DNA of 20,735 nt from an uncultured Desulfuromonadales bacterium (lineage in GTDB: Bacteria > Desulfobacterota > Desulfuromonadia > Desulfuromonadales > Geopsychrobacteraceae), in assembly GCA_945788205.1 (NCBI GenBank), contig CALZLE010000207.1, forward strand, positions 1 to 20,735. The letters are read 5' to 3'. Shown here piece after piece: positions 7,824 to 15,360 of this stretch (the stretch's first letter is position 1; the number at the start of each line of letters is the position of its first letter). A program made the position numbers and the translations under genes. The notes below the pieces were generated by a model. It made no database searches. It had not been told where the DNA came from and saw nothing but the letters and a program-made list of their open reading frames with translations.

Positions 7824-8516
7824 ATGTCTAAGTTTATGATTATTGCCCACCGTGGCGCCAGTGGCCGCTGGCCGGAGAATACTCTGTTGGCGTTTCGTCA
7901 AGCGCTTGATGCCGGGGCCCGCTGGTTGGAGCTGGATGTCCATCTCTCTGCGGATGGCCAACTGGTGGTGATTCATGATTTTACTTTACAGCGGACCACC
8001 GATGGCCGCGGCAGAGTTGAAAATCATTCGCTGGCAGAGCTACGCAAACTGGATGCAGGGATGGGTGAGAAAATACCGTTGCTTGAAGAGGTTCTTGAGC
8101 TGGCGAAAGATAGGGCATCGGTAAATATTGAATTGAAAGGTGCTGGTACCGGACAAGCTGTCGCCAGCGTGTTGCAGCAACGCTTTTCGCTCGGTCAGCA
8201 GGCTGAGGAGTTCTTGGCATCATCATTGAATAAGAAAGAGTTAATGGTTTTGTCGCCTTTACAGCCAGAAGTCCCGTTGGCTCTGGTTTCAGAGAGGGTC
8301 GATCGGTCATTCTGGCAGGCAGCAGAAGAGCTGAATGTTTGGTCTTTAAACTTGGATAAAAGCTGTATTGATCAGGCTTTGGTGGCCGAAGTAAAGGCAC
8401 AGAAAAGGAAACTGTTGGTGTTTACAGTTAATGATAATGAGCAGTTGAATCAATTAAAAGCCTGGGGTGTGGATGGTGTGTTTACCGATTTTCCGGAGCG
8501 GCACGTGGGTATTTAG
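7824..8516 (+). CDS. Glycerophosphodiester phosphodiesterase (GDPD family)
   Basis: A 230-residue single-domain TIM-barrel enzyme that hydrolyses glycerophosphodiesters released by phospholipid turnover to glycerol-3-phosphate and an alcohol. Motifs in order: IIAHRGASGRWPENTLLAF (the HR...EN catalytic start, residues 6-24), ELDVHLSADGQLVVIHDFTL (metal-binding E-x-D and catalytic HD), NIELKG (metal ligand Glu), and the closing VDGVFTDFPE. There is no signal peptide, so it acts in the cytoplasm. The start at 7824 is preceded by AGAGGA with suitable spacing; the frame upstream to 7773 adds 17 unrelated residues. It lies between trhA and a small unknown gene, all on the plus strand. It could be called ugpQ, but no ugp transporter is present, so no symbol is given. 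Confidence 0.92.
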   Translation: MSKFMIIAHRGASGRWPENTLLAFRQALDAGARWLELDVHLSADGQLVVIHDFTLQRTTDGRGRVENHSLAELRKLDAGMGEKIPLLEEVLELAKDRASVNIELKGAGTGQAVASVLQQRFSLGQQAEEFLASSLNKKELMVLSPLQPEVPLALVSERVDRSFWQAAEELNVWSLNLDKSCIDQALVAEVKAQKRKLLVFTVNDNEQLNQLKAWGVDGVFTDFPERHVGI

Positions 8517-8610
8517 CCTGTTTTTTAGCGATCGAGTCGTCATAGCACCGTTAGTTTGATAACACCCTAAATGAGAAGAAAGAGCTGATCGAAAGAGAAA
8601 GAGAGTCGCT

Positions 8611-8889
8611 ATGATGAGTCAAGGCAGAAAGCAGACCGGCCCCCTTTGTTCACGTTTTGGTACCATTGCGGTTGAGCTCGGCTATTTGAATATCGGACAA
8701 TTAAAGCAGGCACTTGATGAGCAGGTTGACGATGATTTGAATGCGCGGCCGCATCGGGTGCTGGGCGCTATTTGCTTTGCCCATGGCTGGATGGAACCCG
8801 AGCAGATCGATTGGGTTTTAAATCGGATGTTCAAGGCAAGGGTGCAGCGCAGCCGGCGAACAGCGACAGAAGAACAGGAAGCCATCTGA
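8611..8889 (+). CDS. Small protein with two GspE-N/MshEN-like helical repeats, function unknown
   Basis: A 92-residue soluble protein. Two similar blocks are visible: FGTIAVELGYLNIGQLKQAL (16-35) and VLGAICFAHGWMEPEQIDWV (50-69). Both follow the pattern G-x-I-x-x-x-x-G-(Y/W)-(L/M)-x-x-x-Q-(L/I), which resembles the N-terminal domain of type II secretion/type IV pilus ATPases (GspE-N, MshEN), some of which bind cyclic di-GMP. The ATPase domain is absent, so this is a stand-alone version. The C-terminus is basic, then Glu-rich. A purine-rich stretch precedes the ATG at 8611; the next codon is also ATG (8614), so either may be used. It ends 27 bases before a bidirectional terminator. It may be transcribed with the upstream phosphodiesterase. 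Real gene likely; function not known. Confidence 0.7.
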   Translation: MMSQGRKQTGPLCSRFGTIAVELGYLNIGQLKQALDEQVDDDLNARPHRVLGAICFAHGWMEPEQIDWVLNRMFKARVQRSRRTATEEQEAI

Positions 8890-8915
8890 ATTTGCTGGCA
8901 GAAAAAATCGATAAT

Positions 8916-8950
8916 AAAAAGGAGCAGCCGATGGTCGGTTGCTCCTTTTT
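8916..8950. terminator. Bidirectional rho-independent terminator
   Basis: A 16-base arm (8916-8931) pairs with 8935-8950 around a three-base loop, with one G-U type mismatch. The arms begin with five A and end with five T, so the hairpin has a U-tract in both directions. It separates the 92-residue gene (plus) from the convergent PBP1A gene (minus), whose stop codon lies three bases beyond. Confidence 0.9.
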
Positions 8951-8952
8951 GT

Positions 8953-11352
8953 TTAAAGAATGTCTTCTAAATCAAGCCGAAAAAAATCACGGGCCTTGAG
9001 TCGCTCGTCTTGGCTCTGTTGGGTTGGAGCGGTACCAGGAGCGAAGGCCTCGTAATAAACCTGTTCGTCATCTTCAGCCAGAAGCAGGCCATTTTTCGGA
9101 TCGATCGCATGAAACTCAATGTTGTCGGGAACTTTGAAATTTGCCGCCGGATACTGTTTGATCGCTTCGAGCATAAAGTTGACCCAGGCCGGAGCGGCTG
9201 CTTTCGAGCCGGTTTCGCTTTTCCCCAGAGGGCGCTCCTGATCGTAGCCGACCCAGGAAACGCAGGCCAGCTGTGGGATATAGCCGACATACCAGGCATC
9301 TTTAAGGTCATTTGTGGTTCCGGTTTTCCCCGCTGATGGGCGCTTTAATGCTTTCGCTCGCCAGCCGGTTCCTTCCCGAACAACACTCTCCATAATGTTG
9401 GTGATCAGGTAAGAGGTTTCGGGTGAGATCACGCGCCGAGGCGGTTTGCGGATCAAACGCTGATCTTCCGCCATGCCGGTGGCAAAGTCGGCCGGATCGA
9501 CCGATTCGAGAATTCGACCGTTTCGATCTTTAATTCGGGTGATGTATGTCGGTGGCACCAGAACCCCGCCGTTGGCAAAAACGGTGTAGGCTGTCAACAT
9601 CTCCAACGGAGTCACGGCCGTAGAGCCGAGGCCCATGGTCAAATCTTTCTGCATCGGCGTTTCGATACCGAGCTTGTTGGCGTAATTAGCCGCATAGTTC
9701 AGGCCGATATCTTCCAGAATTTTGATGGTGACCACGTTGCGTGAATGAGCCAGCGCCTGCCGGAAGCTGGTCGGGCCGTAGAATTTTTCTTCGTAGTTGC
9801 GTGGTTTCCACTCTTCCAGTTCGCCGGTCTCGAGCTTTGTATTTTCGTAGATCAGCGGGGTGTCGAGAATAATACTGGCCGGGGTGTAGCCCTTGTCGAG
9901 GGCCGCAGCGTAGATGATCGGTTTGATCGCCGAGCCGGGCAGACGCTTGGCCTGAGTGGCGCGGTTGAACTGACTTTCGCTAAATTCGTAGCCGCCGACC
10001 ATCGCTTTGATTTGACCGCTGAATGGATCGATGGCGATCAGCGCTCCCTGAGCGAGGGGGTGCTGATTCAGCTTCAACTTCCACAGGTCGCTGGTATTGT
10101 CGACCACCTGAACATCGATGACTGCACCGATCGGCAGGCGGGTGACCTTATCGTCTTTATTTCCGGTTGCTGGAGTTTCGGCGCTGACGACTTGTATCGG
10201 CGCGGCCCACTTACTCTCTTTGATCGAAATAATCCCGCTGCGATCGCCGATCTTGCAGAGAATCAGATCATCCTTTTGACCAGTCACCAGAGCTTTGCTG
10301 AAACGTCCTTTGGCGAGCGGCTCCTTGGCCCAGAGCTCAAGTTGCTCGGCAAGAAACTCCAGCTGAGCATCTTCATCCAGCACCTGTTCAACGGCGCGGA
10401 AGCCCTGGCGTTTATCGTGATTACGCAGGTTCCTTTTGACCGATTCCCGGGCAACCTTTTGCATCGCCAGATTGATGCTGGTTTCCACCTGCAAGCCGCC
10501 GGTGTAGAGCAGCTCACTGCCAAAACGCGCTTCCAGATAGCGGCGGACCTGTTCGTTGAAATAGGCGGTGACTTCGAGCAGGTTGTTCAGTCGCGGCTTG
10601 ATCGCGACCTCTTCAATCGCAGCGGCATCTGCTTCTACCTGGGTGATGAAGCCCTCTTTGACCATCCGTTCCAGCACATACTTTTGCCGATCCATCGCCC
10701 GTTGATAGTGACGATAGGGGGAATAGCGGCTGGGCGCTTGCGGCAGGCCAGCAAGAATAGCACTTTCGGCCAGAGTCAGTTGTTCGACATTTTTATCGAA
10801 ATAATTTTCCGACGCAGCCTCTACACCGTAGGCACGATGGCCGAGGTAGATTTGGTTGAGGTAGAGATAGAGAATTTCCTGTTTGGTCAGCGCCTGCTCC
10901 ATCCGCCAGGCGAGGATCGCCTCTTTAAACTTGCGGGTGAAGGTTCGTTCGGAAGTCAGCAACAGCTTTTTTGCCACCTGCTGAGTGATGGTGCTGCCAC
11001 CCTGAGCAATCCCGCCGGCTTTGACATTTTTCAGTGCGGCGCGCAGAATTGATTGAAAATCGATCCCCTGATGTTTGAAAAAGCTGGAATCCTCGGCGGC
11101 GACAAATGCCTGAACCAGAGTTTTCGGCATCTTCTCGAACGGCACCAGAATCCGCCGCTCTTTGGAGTATTCCGCGATGATGGTACCATCGTCAGAATAA
11201 ATCCGGGTGATCAGTGGCGGCTGATAATCGGCCAGGGTTTCCACTTTGGGCAGGGTTGCCGAAACGTAAAAATAGGCACCGAGCAGTAGCGCGACACCGA
11301 GAATCGGCAGACCGATCAGACACAAAAGAATATACTTGAGAAACGGTTTCAT
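8953..11352 (-). CDS. mrcA: Penicillin-binding protein 1A (bifunctional transglycosylase/transpeptidase)
   Basis: A 799-residue class A PBP that polymerises lipid II and cross-links peptidoglycan in the periplasm. One N-terminal transmembrane anchor lies at residues 7-30. The GT51 transglycosylase follows: AAEDSSFFKHQGID with catalytic Glu87, GGSTITQQVAKKL (118-130), and a second conserved stretch around 160-190. An OB-like insertion of the PBP1A type spans about 315-430. The transpeptidase has the nucleophile motif SAIK (Ser474), SRN (537-539) and KTGTT (676-680). All catalytic residues are intact and length is normal. The start at 11352 places the anchor at the N-terminus; the frame upstream to 11442 adds 30 residues and is unlikely. 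The ribosome site is weak. Single gene, convergent with the plus-strand cluster and divergent from pyk. Confidence 0.95.
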   Translation of the reverse strand: MKPFLKYILLCLIGLPILGVALLLGAYFYVSATLPKVETLADYQPPLITRIYSDDGTIIAEYSKERRILVPFEKMPKTLVQAFVAAEDSSFFKHQGIDFQSILRAALKNVKAGGIAQGGSTITQQVAKKLLLTSERTFTRKFKEAILAWRMEQALTKQEILYLYLNQIYLGHRAYGVEAASENYFDKNVEQLTLAESAILAGLPQAPSRYSPYRHYQRAMDRQKYVLERMVKEGFITQVEADAAAIEEVAIKPRLNNLLEVTAYFNEQVRRYLEARFGSELLYTGGLQVETSINLAMQKVARESVKRNLRNHDKRQGFRAVEQVLDEDAQLEFLAEQLELWAKEPLAKGRFSKALVTGQKDDLILCKIGDRSGIISIKESKWAAPIQVVSAETPATGNKDDKVTRLPIGAVIDVQVVDNTSDLWKLKLNQHPLAQGALIAIDPFSGQIKAMVGGYEFSESQFNRATQAKRLPGSAIKPIIYAAALDKGYTPASIILDTPLIYENTKLETGELEEWKPRNYEEKFYGPTSFRQALAHSRNVVTIKILEDIGLNYAANYANKLGIETPMQKDLTMGLGSTAVTPLEMLTAYTVFANGGVLVPPTYITRIKDRNGRILESVDPADFATGMAEDQRLIRKPPRRVISPETSYLITNIMESVVREGTGWRAKALKRPSAGKTGTTNDLKDAWYVGYIPQLACVSWVGYDQERPLGKSETGSKAAAPAWVNFMLEAIKQYPAANFKVPDNIEFHAIDPKNGLLLAEDDEQVYYEAFAPGTAPTQQSQDERLKARDFFRLDLEDIL

Positions 11353-11371
11353 TATTTCTAGATCCAAAATT

Positions 11372-11400
11372 ATTTTGAAAAACTTATCAAGTCCTGACAA
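11372..11400 (-). promoter_or_regulatory. Candidate promoter for the PBP1A gene
   Basis: On the minus strand TTGTCA (11395-11400, 5/6) and CAAAAT (11372-11377, 4/6) are separated by 17 bases, giving a short leader before the ATG at 11352. Matched by eye. Confidence 0.33.
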
Positions 11401-11543
11401 AGCAAGAGGATTTATATACCACGGTGGCCGGAAACGGAGCAACCGCCTGCTATGCTAAAGAATAAAATAGCGCTGGAAACCGATGGTGATTTGCTTTACC
11501 GTGGCGCGCACTTTCGTTGAAGTTCTAATTTCGGGAGAAAAAA

Positions 11544-13004
11544 ATGGTTCGAGGTACCAAAATTGTCGCGACAGTCGGTCCTTCCTGTGAGGAGAGAGAG
11601 CAACTGGAGCGTTTACTCAAGGCAGGTGTTGATGTTTTTCGGCTGAATTTTTCCCATGGCGAACATCAGCAGAAGAAGGAGTGGATTACTTCGATCCGCG
11701 AGCTGTCGCGTCAACAGCAACGAGCAGTATCAATTCTTGGCGATCTGCAGGGGCCGAAAATCCGCATCGGGATGATGCGGGGTGGGGGGCAGCAGCTGAG
11801 CAAAGGCCAGGAGGTGGTCATCACCACGGCTGAGATCGAAGGTGCTGATGGCCAGATTCCGACCATCTACCAAGCTCTGCCGCAGGATGTTGTCTCTGGC
11901 GATCAGATTCTGCTCGATGATGGCCTGCTTGAGCTGGAAGTTTTGCGGGTCGTTGCTGGCGAGGTCCACTGTCGGGTCAAGGTTGGTGGTTTGTTAAAGG
12001 ACCGCAAGGGGATCAATCTGCCGGGGGTCAAAGTTTCTGCCCCGGCGCTGACGGAGAAAGATCTGCTTGATCTGCAGTTCTGCGTCGAGCAGCAGCTCGA
12101 TTGGGTGGCGCTTTCTTTTGTTCGCAGCGCTGCAGAGGTTGTCAAGCTCAAGCAGATCCTCTCGCAGCAGAACTCGCCGATAAAGGTAATTTCCAAGATA
12201 GAAAAACCAGAGGCGGTCGAGGCTTTCGATTCGATTCTTGAAGCGACCGATGGTGTAATGGTGGCGCGTGGCGATCTGGGCGTTGAGGTGCCTTCGGAAC
12301 AAGTGCCGCTGATTCAGAAGATGATTATTCGGAAGTGCAACCAGTTGGGCAAGCCGGTTATTACGGCGACTCAGATGCTGGAAAGTATGATCGGCAATCC
12401 GCGGCCAACGCGGGCAGAAACTTCTGATGTTGCCAATGCGATCCTCGATGGTACCGATGCGGTGATGCTTTCCGGGGAAACCGCTGCGGGGCTTTATCCG
12501 ATCGAGGCGGTCAAGGTGATGGACCGGGTCGCACGTGATATTGAGGCGGATCCGTTGTTGCGAGATCGGCTGTTTGTGTTCAAACCACCGGTTGATGGTT
12601 TTCGCAATTTGACGGAAGCGATCGGTCAGGCAGCATGCGAGGTGGCAAAAAATGTTGGTGCCGCAGCGATTCTTGCTTTTACTCAGACCGGCAGCACTGT
12701 GGCGCTGGTCGCCAAGTACCGCCCCGGACTGCCGATTCTGGCGGTCACGCCATCGCAGCAGGTTCGCCGTCAGCTGGTCATGTACGCTGGGGTTCGTTCA
12801 ATGCGGGTCGATATTCAGGGAACCACCGAAGCGCAGATCTCCTCGGTCGAAAAGGCGGTCCTGGATTCGGGCTTGCTGCAACCTGGTGAAGTGGTGGTCA
12901 TCACCATGGGCAGTCCGCTTTCGGATCCCGGTACGACCAATCTGTTGAAGGTCCACCGGCTCGGTACTGGCGAATTTTACGAAGGCCATCAGCCGGGCGC
13001 TTGA
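11544..13004 (+). CDS. pyk: Pyruvate kinase
   Basis: A 486-residue cytoplasmic enzyme transferring phosphate from phosphoenolpyruvate to ADP in the last step of glycolysis. Motifs: TKIVATVGPSCE at the N-terminus, FRLNFSHG (active-site Arg and Asn), GDLQGPKIRIG, the signature ISKIEKPEAVEAFDSI with the catalytic Lys, GVMVARGDLGVEVP (metal-binding Glu/Asp and the MARGDLG block), and TATQMLESM. A B-domain lid (about 70-170) and a C-terminal allosteric domain (from about 350) are present, so the protein is full length for the family (about 470-500). GGGAG lies seven bases before the ATG at 11544. It is divergent from the PBP1A gene across 191 bases, and queC starts 67 bases downstream. In anaerobes of this kind it may act alongside PEP-handling gluconeogenic enzymes; that is inference. 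Confidence 0.97.
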   Translation: MVRGTKIVATVGPSCEEREQLERLLKAGVDVFRLNFSHGEHQQKKEWITSIRELSRQQQRAVSILGDLQGPKIRIGMMRGGGQQLSKGQEVVITTAEIEGADGQIPTIYQALPQDVVSGDQILLDDGLLELEVLRVVAGEVHCRVKVGGLLKDRKGINLPGVKVSAPALTEKDLLDLQFCVEQQLDWVALSFVRSAAEVVKLKQILSQQNSPIKVISKIEKPEAVEAFDSILEATDGVMVARGDLGVEVPSEQVPLIQKMIIRKCNQLGKPVITATQMLESMIGNPRPTRAETSDVANAILDGTDAVMLSGETAAGLYPIEAVKVMDRVARDIEADPLLRDRLFVFKPPVDGFRNLTEAIGQAACEVAKNVGAAAILAFTQTGSTVALVAKYRPGLPILAVTPSQQVRRQLVMYAGVRSMRVDIQGTTEAQISSVEKAVLDSGLLQPGEVVVITMGSPLSDPGTTNLLKVHRLGTGEFYEGHQPGA

Positions 13005-13027
13005 CCCCTGAGGGGATTAGGCATAAT
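13001..13027 (+). promoter_or_regulatory. Possible promoter for queC-folE2
   Basis: TTGACC (13001-13006, 5/6, overlapping the pyk stop codon) and CATAAT (13022-13027, 5/6) are 15 bases apart, shorter than ideal. A small CCCC-TGA-GGGG hairpin (13005-13015) sits between them directly after the pyk stop. By-eye call. Confidence 0.3.
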
Positions 13028-13071
13028 CTCCGTAAGCCGGTTGTTTTGGGAAATAATAAAAGGAAATAACG

Positions 13072-13752
13072 ATGAAAAAAGCTGTGGTTCTTTACAGCGG
13101 TGGGCTCGATTCAACCACCTGTATGGCGATCGCCCGCGATCAGGGATTTGAGGCTTATGCACTAAGCTTCAATTACGGGCAGCGGCATACTGTGGAGCTG
13201 GACAAGGCGCGCGAATATGCACCTTTGATTGGTGCCAAAGAGCATATGGTGGTCGATATCGATATGCGGCAGATGGGCGGCAGCGCGTTGACGGCTGATA
13301 TCGAAGTGCCGAAGGATGGTGCCAGCGAAGACGAGATCCCGGTGACTTACGTCCCGGCGCGTAACACCATCTTCCTCTCCTTTGCCCTCGGTTGGGCGGA
13401 AGTGCTCGGAGCGGCCGATATCTACATCGGCGTCAACGCCCTCGATTATTCCGGCTATCCCGATTGTCGGCCTGAATTTGTCAAAGCGTTTCAGCAGATG
13501 GCCAACCTGGCGACCAAGGCGGGTGTGGAGGGCAACCCCTACCAGATTCACGCGCCGCTGATCGATCTGACCAAGGCGCAGATTATTGAGCAGGGCTTGG
13601 CCCTCGGTGTTGATTACGGCCTGACCCATTCTTGCTACGACCCGACCCCCGAAGGGGTCTCCTGCGGGCACTGCGATTCCTGTCTGCTGCGTCTCAAAGG
13701 TTTTGCCGACGCTGGACATGAAGACCCGGTTGCTTATGTGAGCCGAGGATAA
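13072..13752 (+). CDS. queC: 7-cyano-7-deazaguanine synthase QueC
   Basis: QueC converts 7-carboxy-7-deazaguanine to preQ0 with ATP and ammonia, a step towards queuosine in tRNA (GUN anticodons). The 226-residue protein has the PP-loop SGGLDSTT at residues 9-16, YVPARNTIFLS (93-103), NALDYSGYPDCRPEF (122-136) and a C-terminal zinc site of four cysteines (188, 198, 201, 204) in SCYDPTPEGVSCGHCDSC. These are the family's standard features and the length is normal. AAAGGA precedes the ATG at 13072. It is followed after 12 bases by folE2, whose product makes dihydroneopterin triphosphate, the precursor entering the queuosine pathway, so the pair is functionally coherent. queD, queE and queF are not in the window. 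Confidence 0.96.
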   Translation: MKKAVVLYSGGLDSTTCMAIARDQGFEAYALSFNYGQRHTVELDKAREYAPLIGAKEHMVVDIDMRQMGGSALTADIEVPKDGASEDEIPVTYVPARNTIFLSFALGWAEVLGAADIYIGVNALDYSGYPDCRPEFVKAFQQMANLATKAGVEGNPYQIHAPLIDLTKAQIIEQGLALGVDYGLTHSCYDPTPEGVSCGHCDSCLLRLKGFADAGHEDPVAYVSRG

Positions 13753-13764
13753 AAGAGGATTCCG

Positions 13765-14556
13765 ATGCCAAAAATGCCTGATATGCAGCAAAGTCCGGAC
13801 AACCGCAACATTGCCATCGACAAGGTTGGGGTCAAGGATATCCGTTATCCGATCGTGGTGCAGGATAAACAGCGTGAGCAGCAGCACACGGTCGCGCGGG
13901 TCAACATGTATGTCGATCTGCCGGAGCAGTTCAAGGGGACTCATATGAGTCGCTTTATCGAAGTGCTCAATTTGTATCATGGTGAGATCAGCGTCGAAAA
14001 TATGGAGACGATTCTTGCCGAAATGAAGCAGCGGCTGGAAGCTACCCGGGCCCACCTGGAGCTCGACTTTCCTTACTTTATCGAAAAAACCGCCCCGGTT
14101 TCCGGGGCACGCAGTCTGCTTGAGTACCAGTGCCGGATGCTCGGGACCCTCGAAGACAGGTTTGACTTCATGCTTGAGGCGAGTATTCCGGTGACGTCGC
14201 TCTGTCCCTGTTCCAAAGAGATCAGTGAGCGGGGTGCGCATAATCAGCGCAGCAACGTCACGGTGCAGATCCGTTACAGTGAGCATATCTGGCTCGAAGA
14301 TCTGATCGCCTGGGTTGAGGAGTGTGCCAGCTGCCAGGTTTATTCACTGCTCAAACGTGAAGATGAAAAAGCGGTGACCGAACAGGCTTACGACAATCCG
14401 ATGTTTGTTGAGGATATGGTCCGAGCAGTCACAGAAAAGCTGCGCGCTGTGCCTGAAATCGACTGGTTTAAGATTCAGTGCGAGAATTTCGAGTCGATCC
14501 ATAACCACTCAGCATATGCCATGGTTGAAGAGCACAGACCACAAAGCTGTGGATAA
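13765..14556 (+). CDS. folE2: GTP cyclohydrolase FolE2 (type IB)
   Basis: FolE2 opens GTP to 7,8-dihydroneopterin triphosphate, the shared precursor of folate and queuosine. The 263-residue product shows the type IB hallmarks: a T-fold (about 40-250) with PVTSLCPCSKEISERGAHNQ (142-161), which contains the metal/active-site Cys147 and His159; VSGARSLLEYQCRM (112-125); and NFESIHNHSAYAM near the C-terminus. Type IB enzymes differ from the zinc-dependent FolE and accept metals other than zinc, which can help under zinc limitation; no Zur site was recognised here. An AGAGGA site precedes the ATG at 13765. It forms an operon with queC upstream, and its stop codon overlaps the likely start of the DUF2064 gene. 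Confidence 0.95.
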   Translation: MPKMPDMQQSPDNRNIAIDKVGVKDIRYPIVVQDKQREQQHTVARVNMYVDLPEQFKGTHMSRFIEVLNLYHGEISVENMETILAEMKQRLEATRAHLELDFPYFIEKTAPVSGARSLLEYQCRMLGTLEDRFDFMLEASIPVTSLCPCSKEISERGAHNQRSNVTVQIRYSEHIWLEDLIAWVEECASCQVYSLLKREDEKAVTEQAYDNPMFVEDMVRAVTEKLRAVPEIDWFKIQCENFESIHNHSAYAMVEEHRPQSCG

Positions 14557-14577
14557 GCCTGTGGAAACTGTGGACAA
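14548..14577. promoter_or_regulatory. Three DnaA-box-like nonamers
   Basis: TGTGGATAA (14548-14556) is the exact complement of the consensus DnaA box TTATCCACA. TGTGGAAAC (14560-14568) and TGTGGACAA (14569-14577) are close variants in the same orientation. The group covers the folE2 stop codon and the possible start codons of the next gene. No AT-rich unwinding region or dnaA/dnaN gene is near. The match is seen directly; any DnaA binding is inference. Confidence 0.4.
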
Positions 14578-15253
14578 CGACCAACGGAAAATCGGCAAAT
14601 CCGCGATTTTGGGGATATATGCCAAGCAGCCGATCCCCGGACAATGCAAAACCCGACTCTCTCCACCCCTTTCAGCTGTGGAAGCGACCGAGCTTTATCG
14701 CTGCTCCCTTTTGGAAACGGTTCAGCGGATGCAGACTTCCGACGGTTTCGATCTGGCGATCTGTTACGCCGGTCAGCGAAGCTGGTTTGAGCAGACTTTC
14801 CCCGGTGTCACCTTGGTTCCGCAGCAGGGCGTGGACCTGGGTGCGCGAATGGCCGAGTCCTTGAACGGTTTTTTACAGCAGGGCTATCGACAGGCGGCAC
14901 TGATCGGCACCGATTCGCCCGATCTGCCGCTAGCTTTGATCGACCAGACTTTTTCTGCGCTGCAAAAGGCCGAGGTCGTAATGGCCCCGGCGACTGATGG
15001 CGGTTATGTGCTGATCGGTGAGTCGACCCATCATCCTCAGTTGTTCGCGAACATCGAATGGAGCACGGCGCACGTTTTCACTGAAACGTTACGACGGATT
15101 GAACAATGTGGCATCTCGGCGATCGTTTTGGAGAGCTGGGAAGATCTGGATGATATCGAGAGCCTGCAGCGTTTTCTGCGGCGCTCACCAGACACTGCAA
15201 CAGGCCACTATCTGCGCCAAAACCTGGCGGTCTATTTTCAATCTACCGATTAG
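14549..15253 (+). CDS. TIGR04282/DUF2064 family glycosyltransferase-like protein
   Basis: A protein of about 234 residues in the nucleotide-diphospho-sugar transferase fold (DUF2064, also called the rSAM/selenodomain-associated transferase 1 family). Diagnostic blocks are AILGIYAKQPIPGQCKTRL at the N-terminus (the family's A-K-x-P-x-P-G-x-x-K-T-R-L motif), AALIGTDSPDLP (with the D-S-P metal/nucleotide motif), VVMAPATDGGYVLIG, and a C-terminal DLDDIESLQRFL. It is cytoplasmic and its substrate is unknown. The start is uncertain. No ATG has a good ribosome site. GTG codons at 14549, 14561 and 14570 are in frame, and 14549 overlaps the folE2 stop, which would allow translational coupling; the family motif starts only about 20 residues later. 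Last gene before the tol promoter. Confidence 0.85.
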   Translation: MDKPVETVDNDQRKIGKSAILGIYAKQPIPGQCKTRLSPPLSAVEATELYRCSLLETVQRMQTSDGFDLAICYAGQRSWFEQTFPGVTLVPQQGVDLGARMAESLNGFLQQGYRQAALIGTDSPDLPLALIDQTFSALQKAEVVMAPATDGGYVLIGESTHHPQLFANIEWSTAHVFTETLRRIEQCGISAIVLESWEDLDDIESLQRFLRRSPDTATGHYLRQNLAVYFQSTD

Positions 15254-15265
15254 TGTCAAGCTGAC

Positions 15266-15294
15266 TTGACTTGCCATCGGTGCTGCTTGATAAT
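15266..15294 (+). promoter_or_regulatory. Near-consensus sigma70 promoter of the tol-pal operon
   Basis: TTGACT (15266-15271, 5/6) and GATAAT (15289-15294, 5/6) are separated by exactly 17 bases. It starts 12 bases after the DUF2064 stop and leaves a leader of about 60 bases before tolQ. The leader contains the perfect palindrome GAAAATTTTC (15326-15335) within a GGGG...CCCC stem (15323-15326/15339-15342), just upstream of the ribosome site. Confidence 0.65.
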
Positions 15295-15360
15295 CTGGCG
15301 GGTATCGATGTGACTCTCATGAGGGGAAAATTTTCTCACCCCGAACAAAGGAGAATGCTC

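Noticed and set aside
9745..11052. 435-residue open frame opposite the PBP1A gene
   Set aside because: An antisense shadow of a long, intact PBP1A; its sequence shows no domain and follows the codon pattern of the opposite strand.
13005..13071. preQ1 riboswitch upstream of queC
   Set aside because: The leader has only a small CCCC/GGGG hairpin and lacks the conserved loop and A-rich tail of the preQ1 classes I know; it is also very short.
13162..14286. 374-residue open frame opposite queC and folE2
   Set aside because: It spans two well-supported genes and their junction on the other strand and has no recognisable motif.
14548..14577. Replication origin at the DnaA-box-like cluster
   Set aside because: No AT-rich unwinding element and no dnaA, dnaN, gidA or parAB genes nearby; the sites are within coding sequence.
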